A stretch of DNA of 11,534 bases from contig JAEWVY010000383.1 of assembly GCA_023396625.1 (NCBI GenBank), forward strand, positions 1-11,534, read 5' to 3'. Under the pieces are notes generated by a model. The model searched no databases. It was given only the letters and a program-made list of their open reading frames with translations, and had not been told where the DNA came from. This DNA is from Pseudomonadota bacterium (lineage in GTDB: Bacteria > Pseudomonadota > Gammaproteobacteria > Burkholderiales > Burkholderiaceae_C). Below are positions 1 to 5,455 of this stretch, one piece after another. Each line of letters starts with the position of its first letter. Position 1 is the stretch's first letter. Made by a program: the position numbers and the translations under genes.

Positions 1-102
1 CGGCTGATGCTGCTGGGCGCGGCGCCGGGCGGCCCGCCGCCGGCACCGCTGGCCGCCGACGAGATCGACACACTGCGTCAGGCCTTCGGTGCCCGCTGGT
101 GA
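1..102 (+). CDS. 3' end of an upstream gene, possibly OtnC-like class II aldolase
   Basis: An open frame enters from the left edge and ends at TGA (100-102), giving only the last 33 residues. They are rich in Ala and Pro and finish with an acidic then basic helix (ADEIDTLRQAFGARW). The pattern of a hydrophobic RLMLL, a short Pro-rich linker and a terminal amphipathic helix resembles the C-terminus of class II aldolase/adducin-type 3-oxo-tetronate-4-phosphate decarboxylases (OtnC). OtnC genes often neighbour otnI-type isomerases such as the next gene. DapA-family aldolases can end in a similar way. The coding frame is secure, but the family is only a guess from a short tail and gene context. 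Confidence 0.5.
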   Translation, partial: RLMLLGAAPGGPPPAPLAADEIDTLRQAFGARW

Positions 103-129
103 CGCCGCAAAATCGAAAATATCCGTGTT

Positions 130-176
130 TTTGGCCTCTATCCAGCGTCAAATGGTCATTGTTTGCTATTGAATTT
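130..176 (+). repeat. Copy A of a dispersed promoter-like intergenic repeat upstream of hyi
   Basis: This AT-richer stretch reads TTTGGCCT, then CCAGCG, ATGG, CAT and GCTAT, then an A/T tail. The minus strand at 4137-4182 matches it at about 34 of 42 positions. The GCTATTGAAT end looks like a -10 box (TATTGA at 167-172) and lies 23 bases before the hyi ATG. The best -35 at normal spacing is weak (GCGTCA, 145-150). The match between the copies is directly visible; a promoter role is inference. Confidence 0.6.
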
Positions 177-195
177 GTTGTTCCCGAGACCCGCC

Positions 196-1050
196 ATGCC
201 CCGTTTTGCCGCCAATCTGAGCTTCATGTACACCGAGTTGCCCTTCCTCGACCGCTTCGAAGCCGCGGCACGAGACGGTTTCGAGGCCGTGGAGTACCTG
301 TTCCCCTACGCTCACCCGGCCACAGAGATCGCGGCGCGGCTGCGTGCGCATGGTCTGCGCCAGGTGCTGTTCAACGCGCCCCCCGGCGGCCTGCGGGCCG
401 GCGACGCCGAGCCGGCCTGGGCCCGGGGCGACCGTGGCACGGCCTGCCAGCCGGGGCGCGAAGCCGAATTTCGCGCCGGCGTGGCACTGGCGCTGGACTA
501 TGCGTTGGCGCTGGACTGCCCGCGCATCCACCTGATGGCCGGCCTGGCCCCGCAGGGCCACCCCCGGGATACGCTGCAGGCCACCTGCGTCGCCAACCTG
601 CGCTGGGCGGCCGCCGAGGCCCGCCAGCGCGGTCGCGACGTGCTGATCGAGCCCATCAACCCCCGCGACATCCCCGGCTTTTTCCTGAACCGACAGGACC
701 AGGCACACGCGCTCCTCGCCGAAGTCGGCGCGGACAACCTGAAGGTCCAGATGGACCTGTACCACTGCCAGATCGTCGAGGGCGACGTGGCCACCAAGAT
801 CCGCCAGTACCTGCCCACGGGCCGGATCGGCCACTTCCAGATCGCCGGCGTGCCCGACCGCCATGAGCCCGACCTCGGTGAGCTCCACAGCGCCTACCTC
901 TTTGGCGTGATCGACGAGGTCGCCGCCCGCTGCGGCTGGGACGGCTGGATCGGCTGCGAATACAGGCCGCGGCGCGGCGCGGTCCCCGGCGGCACCTCGG
1001 CAGGCCTGGACTGGTTCGCGCCCTGGCGGACCCGCGCGGCCACACGTTAG
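196..1050 (+). CDS. hyi: Hydroxypyruvate isomerase / 2-oxo-tetronate isomerase family protein
   Basis: This 284-residue protein is a xylose-isomerase-like TIM barrel of the Hyi/OtnI family. The family interconverts hydroxypyruvate and tartronate semialdehyde in glyoxylate metabolism, or 2-oxo- and 3-oxo-tetronate in acid-sugar breakdown. Visible landmarks are the N-terminal MPRFAANLSFMYTELPFLDR, LIEPIN with probable catalytic Glu152, MDLYHCQIVEGD, GHFQIAGVPDRHEPD, and GCEYRP with probable catalytic Glu255 followed by GTSAGLDW. Length is close to the roughly 260 residues usual for the family. The start is placed at 196 because family members begin at this point; an upstream in-frame ATG at 163 would add 11 residues inside a repeat element. 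The Shine-Dalgarno sequence is weak (CCGAG near 184-188). If the upstream gene is otnC, otnI would be the better name. Confidence 0.88.
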   Translation: MPRFAANLSFMYTELPFLDRFEAAARDGFEAVEYLFPYAHPATEIAARLRAHGLRQVLFNAPPGGLRAGDAEPAWARGDRGTACQPGREAEFRAGVALALDYALALDCPRIHLMAGLAPQGHPRDTLQATCVANLRWAAAEARQRGRDVLIEPINPRDIPGFFLNRQDQAHALLAEVGADNLKVQMDLYHCQIVEGDVATKIRQYLPTGRIGHFQIAGVPDRHEPDLGELHSAYLFGVIDEVAARCGWDGWIGCEYRPRRGAVPGGTSAGLDWFAPWRTRAATR

Positions 1051-1134
1051 ACCCGACCCGCCCCGCTCCTGCGCCCACGGCCCGCCGGGGCGGTGTAAAG
1101 TGTGACAAAAAGCAAAATAACCGAGGGGGATCAC

Positions 1135-2013
1135 ATGGCGGAGTCGCGCCTTTCGAACTACACCGCGCCGGACGGCGAAAACCTGGTCATGCTGGACTGG
1201 CCCCAGGCACAGGGCCGTCCCCCGCGCGGCCTGGTTTTCATCGTGCATGGCCTGGGCGAGCACGCCGGCCGCTACGAGGTGCTGGCCGAGCGCCTGAACA
1301 GCTGGGGCTTCGCGGTCCGCGCCCACGACCAGTACGGCCACGGCGAATCGGACGGCGAACGGGGCGCCCTGACCAGCCCGACGCGGCTGCTCGATGACCT
1401 GGCCGACATCCTGGACAGCACACGGCGCGGCATGGACCCGGAGCTGCCGTTGATCCTGCTGGGCCACAGCCTGGGAGGCCTGGTGGCCGCCCGCCTGGTG
1501 TCACTGGGCCTGCGGCCGGTCGACGGCCTGGTGCTCTCGTCCCCCGCGTTCGACGCCGGACTGAACGCATGGCAGCGACTCATGATCGCGGTGCTGTCCC
1601 GCATCGCGCCCAACCAGCGCGTGCGCAACGGCCTGGATCCCAAATACCTTTCGCACGACGACACCGTGGTCCGTGCCTACCGCGAAGACCCGCTGGTGCA
1701 TGACCGGATCAGCGCCCGGCTGGCGCGCTTCATCGCCGACACCGGTCCCGCGGTCCTCGCGCAAGCCCCGCACTGGCGCGTGCCCACCTTGCTGATGTAT
1801 GCCGGCGCGGACCGGCTGGTCAACCCCCGCGGCAGCCGCGCCTTTGCCGCCGCCGCGCCCCAGCAGGTGGTCAGCGCGCATTGCTTCAGCACCCATTACC
1901 ACGAGATCTTCAACGAGCGCAGCCGCGAGCCCGTGCTGCTGCGGCTGCAGCGCTGGCTGGACACCCATTTCCGGGACAGCACCTCGCCCTTTCCCGGCTC
2001 CAGCTGGCTGTAG
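1135..2013 (+). CDS. Alpha/beta hydrolase, monoacylglycerol-lipase-like (serine hydrolase)
   Basis: This 292-residue cytoplasmic-looking protein has the Hydrolase_4 (serine aminopeptidase S33 / monoacylglycerol lipase) pattern. HGLGEHAGRYE is the oxyanion-side HG motif, followed by DQYGHGESDGERG. The nucleophile elbow is GHSLGG with Ser112. GADRLV supplies Asp226 and HYHEIFNE supplies His256, completing a catalytic triad. It probably cleaves monoglycerides or related esters, but the substrate cannot be read from sequence. The start at 1135 follows a strong Shine-Dalgarno GAGGGGG at good spacing; an in-frame GTG at 1102 lacks one. There is no signal peptide. It converges with the MFS gene, leaving only 5 bases between the two stop codons, so there is no room for a separate terminator. 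Confidence 0.88.
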   Translation: MAESRLSNYTAPDGENLVMLDWPQAQGRPPRGLVFIVHGLGEHAGRYEVLAERLNSWGFAVRAHDQYGHGESDGERGALTSPTRLLDDLADILDSTRRGMDPELPLILLGHSLGGLVAARLVSLGLRPVDGLVLSSPAFDAGLNAWQRLMIAVLSRIAPNQRVRNGLDPKYLSHDDTVVRAYREDPLVHDRISARLARFIADTGPAVLAQAPHWRVPTLLMYAGADRLVNPRGSRAFAAAAPQQVVSAHCFSTHYHEIFNERSREPVLLRLQRWLDTHFRDSTSPFPGSSWL

Positions 2014-2018
2014 CCCGC

Positions 2019-3200
2019 TCACCTGTCCATCGCCCGCCGATCCGCCCGCTGCCGCATGGCCAGCCAGGCCAGCGCCGCGCCCAGCCACACCACCGGCAGC
2101 AGCGAACCCAGGTTCAGCCAGGTCCAGCCCTGCGTGGTGACCAGGGCGCCCGAGGCGAACGACGTGACCGCCATGGTGCCGAACATGCAGAAGTTGATGA
2201 ACGCCTGGGCACGGTCCTTTTCCTCCGGCCGGTAAGCCGTCAGCGACAGCGTGGTGCTGCCCGTGAACAGGAAATTCCAGCCCACGCCCAGCAGGAACAG
2301 CGCCACCAGAAACTGGTGCAGGTCCACCCCCGACAGGGCGATCACGATACACGCCGCGTTCAGCGCCACGCCGGTCCCCATCACCGGCAACACGCCGAAG
2401 CGCCGGATCAGATGCCCGGTGAAAAAGCCCGGCGCGAACATGCCGATCACGTGCCACTCCAGCACCAGCGCCGCGTCGTCGAAGGAAAAGCCGCAGACCT
2501 GCATCGCCAGCGGCGTCGCCGCCATCAACAGATTCATGACGCCGTAACCCAGCGCGGCGCTCGCGGCCGCGACGGCGAACACCGGCTGGCGCACGATCTC
2601 GCCCAGCGACCGGCCGGCGCGCGGACCGGTGGAGGGGGGCGGCAGCGGCGCGAAGCGCACGAACGCCATCGCCAGCATGGACAGCAGCGCCACACCGGCC
2701 AGGGCCAGGTAGGCGCCAAGAAATGGCGTGGCCACCAGGGCGCGCGTGCGCGCCGCCAGGTTCGGCCCGAGCACCGCGCCCAGCAGCCCGCCGGCCAGCA
2801 CCAGCGACACCGCTTTTTCACGAAACGCCGGCGCCGCCAGCTCGGCCGCCGCGAACCGGTAGAGCTGGCCGTTGGCGCTGTAATACCCCGCCACGAGCGT
2901 GGCCAGGACCAGCAGCCAGAAATCGCGACTCCAGGCGGCGTACGCGCACAGCAGGGCCGACAGCAGCGCCACCAGCAGCCCGGTCTGGAACGACACCTGC
3001 CGGCCCAGCCGCGCCTGCACTGTGGCCACCAGCCCCGTCGACAGGGCCCCGCCCACCACGTAGGCCATGACGGGCAGCGTCGCCATCCAGCCCCGCGGCG
3101 CCAGGCTCAGGCCCACCAGGCCGTTGATGGCGATGAAGGCCACGTTGTTGGTGAGGAACAGGCCCTGACAGAGGGCGAGCAGGGCGAGGTTGCGGCGCAT
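2019..3200 (-). CDS. Major facilitator superfamily transporter
   Basis: This 393-residue inner-membrane protein has about 12 hydrophobic segments, consistent with a full-length MFS permease. The first segment begins at once (NLALLALCQGLFLTNNVAFIAI). A PRGW loop precedes the second segment, and the loop before the third carries QARLGRQVS, close to the MFS motif A region. A basic and proline-rich central loop (about residues 188-205) separates the two halves. The second half has RRFGVLPVMG and an AYRPEEKDRAQAFINF stretch. The substrate is unknown; drug/H+ antiporter or sugar-efflux type is possible. The ATG is poorly served by a Shine-Dalgarno sequence. It lies downstream of rsmE on the same strand but is separated by a 203-bp repeat-containing gap, so it may have its own promoter. 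Confidence 0.85.
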   Translation of the reverse strand: MRRNLALLALCQGLFLTNNVAFIAINGLVGLSLAPRGWMATLPVMAYVVGGALSTGLVATVQARLGRQVSFQTGLLVALLSALLCAYAAWSRDFWLLVLATLVAGYYSANGQLYRFAAAELAAPAFREKAVSLVLAGGLLGAVLGPNLAARTRALVATPFLGAYLALAGVALLSMLAMAFVRFAPLPPPSTGPRAGRSLGEIVRQPVFAVAAASAALGYGVMNLLMAATPLAMQVCGFSFDDAALVLEWHVIGMFAPGFFTGHLIRRFGVLPVMGTGVALNAACIVIALSGVDLHQFLVALFLLGVGWNFLFTGSTTLSLTAYRPEEKDRAQAFINFCMFGTMAVTSFASGALVTTQGWTWLNLGSLLPVVWLGAALAWLAMRQRADRRAMDR

Positions 3201-3250
3201 GGACCACAGTCTATCGGCCCCATGCCTCGAAGGCTCCGGCGTTTGGCGAT

Positions 3251-3267
3251 GGCCTGCGTCGCAGGCC
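3251..3267. promoter_or_regulatory. Perfect 17-nt palindrome upstream of the MFS gene
   Basis: GGCCTGCG-T-CGCAGGCC has 8-bp arms around one base. It lies 51 bp upstream of the MFS start codon. There is no U-tract on either side, so an operator or a short RNA hairpin is more likely than an intrinsic terminator. Function is inference; in such GC-rich DNA a chance palindrome is possible. Confidence 0.4.
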
Positions 3268-3297
3268 GCGAGAGGTCAGGGCCCGTACGGACCGCGC

Positions 3298-3409
3298 GAC
3301 TCATACGGATTTGCTTTCAAGCGCATCAATCACCGTTCGGGCTGAGCTTGTCGAAGCCCTGCGCGGTGCGAACGGTTTCCAACGGATCGAACGCAAATCC
3401 GTATCAGTC
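3298..3409. repeat. 112-bp MITE-like element with 17-bp terminal inverted repeats, nested palindromes
   Basis: The ends are GACTCATACGGATTTGC (3298-3314) and GCAAATCCGTATCAGTC (3393-3409). They are inverted copies matching at 16 of 17 bases, with a perfect inner 12 bp. Inside lies a second inverted repeat, ACCGTTCG (3332-3339) and CGAACGGT (3369-3376). Within that is GGGCTGAGCTTGTCGAAGCCC, which itself folds. It encodes nothing and has no transposase. The right end covers the last Asp codon and stop codon of rsmE. The core resembles a repeat common between genes in Burkholderiales and other proteobacteria, as I remember it. I see no clear target-site duplication, only CGC on both sides. Confidence 0.75.
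3332..3376. repeat. Inner palindromic core (REP-like) of the 112-bp element
   Basis: The 8-bp arms ACCGTTCG and CGAACGGT enclose GGGCT...AGCCC, and inside that GCTT-GTCG-AAGC. Transcribed from rsmE, it would form a long stem-loop just past the stop codon. It could protect or terminate the rsmE message, though no T-run follows. Confidence 0.6.
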
Positions 3410-4120
3410 CGCCAGCAGCAGCGCCCCCAGCACCGCCAGCGGCGCGGTCTCGGCGCGCAGCACGCGCGGGCCCAGCGTCAGCCGCACGAACCCTTCCGCC
3501 AGCGCGGCGGCTTCCTCGGCCGGCGTCAGCCCGCCTTCGGGGCCGGACAGCAGGACGACCGGGCCGGCGGCGGACACGGCTTCGCGCAGCGGGCGGGCGC
3601 CGGGGCCGAGCGACAGCACGAACCGCGCGGCTCCGGCGGGCACGCGAGACAGCGCCTGGGCCAGCGTCACCGGCGCATGCACCGGCGGCACGCGGTTGCG
3701 GCCACATTGCTCGCAAGCAGCCACGGCCACGGCTTGCCAGTGCGCGGACTTTTTCTCCGCGCGCTCGCCGGCGAGCCGCAACACGCTGCGTTCGGCCAGC
3801 AGCGGCGTCAGACTGGCCGCGCCCAGTTCGGTCGCTTTCTCGACCAGCCAGTCCATGCGTTCGTTGGCGGTGAGGCCCGCGAGCAGGTGGACCGCGCGTG
3901 GCGCCTCGCGCTCCACGGCGTGGTGCGCGCCCACGCGGACCCGCACGTCCGAGCGGCCCATGTGCGCCACGGTGGCCTCGAATTCACCCCCCGCCCCGTT
4001 GAACAGGGTCAGCGTGTCGCCGGGCTGCGCGCGGCGCACCTGCACGTGGCGCGCCGCGCCCGCGGGCAGGTCGACCAGCGCGCCGTTGGTCAGCGGCAGA
4101 GGGCAGTAGAAACGTGGCAC
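3404..4120 (-). CDS. rsmE: 16S rRNA (uracil-1498-N3)-methyltransferase RsmE
   Basis: RsmE uses S-adenosylmethionine to methylate N3 of U1498 in 16S rRNA of the 30S subunit. The 238-residue product has the typical N-terminus (MPRFYCP) and an N-terminal PUA-like RNA-binding region (about residues 1-70). The C-terminal SPOUT knot carries NERMDWLVEKATELGA, GPEGGLTPAE (Gly193-Gly197) and LGPRVLRAETA (216-226), the cofactor-binding loops of the family. The start is GTG at 4120; homologues begin here, although the nearest Shine-Dalgarno-like AGGA is 12 bases away. It is transcribed after amgK with a 67-bp gap that holds a repeat with a TATAAA box. The stop codon lies within the terminal inverted repeat of the downstream element. 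Confidence 0.95.
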   Translation of the reverse strand: MPRFYCPLPLTNGALVDLPAGAARHVQVRRAQPGDTLTLFNGAGGEFEATVAHMGRSDVRVRVGAHHAVEREAPRAVHLLAGLTANERMDWLVEKATELGAASLTPLLAERSVLRLAGERAEKKSAHWQAVAVAACEQCGRNRVPPVHAPVTLAQALSRVPAGAARFVLSLGPGARPLREAVSAAGPVVLLSGPEGGLTPAEEAAALAEGFVRLTLGPRVLRAETAPLAVLGALLLAD

Positions 4121-4136
4121 AGTCCGGGTAATTCCT

Positions 4137-4182
4137 AAATTTATAGCGCACTATGTCCATCTGGCGCTGGGTAAAGGCCAAA
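4137..4182 (-). repeat. Copy B of the dispersed promoter-like repeat, upstream of rsmE
   Basis: Read on the minus strand this is TTTGGCCTTTACCCAGCG, then CAGATGGACAT, then GCGCTATAAATTT. It matches the element at 130-176 at about 34 of 42 aligned bases. It fills almost the whole amgK-rsmE gap and ends 16 bases before the rsmE GTG. GCTATAAAT is a good -10-like sequence, but no good -35 lies 16-18 bases upstream. Orientation relative to the downstream gene is the same as in copy A. Confidence 0.6.
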
Positions 4183-4187
4183 TTTTC

Positions 4188-5339
4188 TTAAATCCGTCCG
4201 AACGCATACCCCGTGCTGGCGGCGGTGCCCTCCACCGCGTCGATCAGGCGCAGCAGCGGCCCCAATTCACGGTAGCGGCTGGCCGTGGCCCGGATGTAGC
4301 CGATGAAACGCGGCGCGTCCGCGAGATATCGGGGCTTGCCGTCGCGCAGCGTCAGGCGCGCGAAGATGCCCGCCACCTTCAGGTGGCGCTGCAGCCCCAT
4401 CCACTCGACCGCGCGCCAGAACGCGCCGAAGTCGCTGTGCCAATCCTCGAAGTCCATCAGGCCCGCCTTGCGCGCCTTTTCCCAGTACCGGATGGTGACG
4501 TCGAGCACGATGTCTTCGTCCCAGCTCAGAAAGGCGTCGCGCATCAGGCTGGCGATGTCGTAGCTGAGCGGGCCCATCACCGCGTCCTGGAAATCGAGCA
4601 CACCCAACGCCCGGACCGGGTCGGCCTGGCGCTCCGGCGGCACCATCAGGTTGCGCGGCATGAAGTCACGATGCACGTAGACGGCGGGCGCGGCGAGGTT
4701 GCGCGCCACCAGCGTGTCGAACGTCTGCGCCAGCACGCCGGCCTGCGCGGGCGTCAAGGTCACGCCCCGGTGGCGCCCGAGATACCAGTCGGGAAACAGC
4801 GCCAGCTCGCGGCGCAGCAACGCGGCGTCATAGTCCGGCAGGGTGCCGGGGCGACTGGCGCGCTGCCAGGCGATGAGCGCGTCGGTCGCGCTCGCGTACA
4901 GCGGCGCGGCCATCTCGAAGCGCGCGGGGTCGATCGCCGCCATCATGGGGGTCGCGCCCAGGTCGCTGAGCAGCATGAAGCCCAGCGGCTCGTCCCAGGC
5001 CAGGATTTCGGGCACGTTCAGCCCGGCGGCCGCCATCAGGCCCGCCACCTTCACGAAGGAGGCGCAGTTTTCGTGCTCGGGCGGCGCATCCATCACGATG
5101 CAGCTGCCCGCGCCACCGGCCCGGTCCACCCGGAAGTAGCGGCGAAAGCTCGCGTCGGCCGAGGCCACGCGCACGGTCGCGGGATCGAGCCCGTGAACCG
5201 TGGCCTGGCATCGCAGCCAGTCGTGAAACGCGGCCTCGCGCGCGGGATCGGTCCAGGCCAGGGCGGGGCCGGCAGGGGCCGCGGGAAGGGTGGGGGGAGC
5301 GCCGCCTTCGGGCACGGGGGTGGCGTGGGGATGGCTCAT
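4188..5339 (-). CDS. amgK: AmgK-type anomeric sugar kinase (N-acetylmuramate/N-acetylglucosamine 1-kinase), APH family
   Basis: This is a 383-residue cytoplasmic kinase of the aminoglycoside-phosphotransferase fold. AmgK phosphorylates the anomeric position of MurNAc and GlcNAc in the peptidoglycan recycling route that bypasses de novo UDP-MurNAc synthesis. Landmarks are SADASFRRYFRV (nucleotide-binding strand region), the catalytic loop VHRDFMPRNL with His223, Asp225 and Asn230, and the metal-binding LDFQDAVMGP with Asp249. About 30 Pro/Ala-rich residues precede the domain, so the protein is slightly longer than the usual 340-350 residues. It is divergent from lptD, the typical amgK neighbour. 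Its usual partner murU is not adjacent; rsmE follows instead. The ATG overlaps the stop of a four-codon reading frame (MDYP). Confidence 0.85.
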   Translation of the reverse strand: MSHPHATPVPEGGAPPTLPAAPAGPALAWTDPAREAAFHDWLRCQATVHGLDPATVRVASADASFRRYFRVDRAGGAGSCIVMDAPPEHENCASFVKVAGLMAAAGLNVPEILAWDEPLGFMLLSDLGATPMMAAIDPARFEMAAPLYASATDALIAWQRASRPGTLPDYDAALLRRELALFPDWYLGRHRGVTLTPAQAGVLAQTFDTLVARNLAAPAVYVHRDFMPRNLMVPPERQADPVRALGVLDFQDAVMGPLSYDIASLMRDAFLSWDEDIVLDVTIRYWEKARKAGLMDFEDWHSDFGAFWRAVEWMGLQRHLKVAGIFARLTLRDGKPRYLADAPRFIGYIRATASRYRELGPLLRLIDAVEGTAASTGYAFGRI

Positions 5340-5350
5340 GGATAATCCAT
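5338..5350. promoter_or_regulatory. 13-nt palindrome at the amgK start, in the amgK/lptD divergent region
   Basis: ATGGAT-A-ATCCAT spans the amgK start codon region. Read on the minus strand it forms a mini-ORF, ATG GAT TAT CCA TGA, whose TGA overlaps the amgK ATG in the form ATGA. A -10-like TAGAAT (5349-5354, minus strand) lies about 10 bases before the start. A good -35 is not evident. A very short leader or leaderless transcript is possible, but this is speculative. Confidence 0.3.
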
Positions 5351-5455
5351 TCTACAAACCCGCCCCGCGCAACGCTCCCGTGGTCCCGGCCCGGCAGGCG
5401 ACGCGGCGCGAAATCCGGACTCCCAGAACCTCCCTCGCCGCCTGCCGCCGATTTC

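Noticed and set aside
1102..1134. GTG start 11 codons upstream for the hydrolase
   Set aside because: The ATG at 1135 has a strong GAGGGGG ribosome site at correct spacing, while the GTG has none.
166..1467. A 433-codon minus-strand frame across hyi and the hydrolase
   Set aside because: It is antisense to two genes with visible active-site motifs and has no domain of its own.
3291..3413. CGC on both sides of the 112-bp element as a target-site duplication
   Set aside because: Three bases of G/C in GC-rich DNA are expected by chance.
3311..3420. Peptides such as FGLSLSKP and LRQAQPER as conserved protein motifs
   Set aside because: They are translations of the palindromic intergenic repeat, which produces such strings in many unrelated predicted ORFs.
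1881..4109. A 742-codon plus-strand frame covering the MFS and rsmE region
   Set aside because: It is antisense to two clear genes, dominated by Arg, Gln and His, and includes translated repeat sequence.
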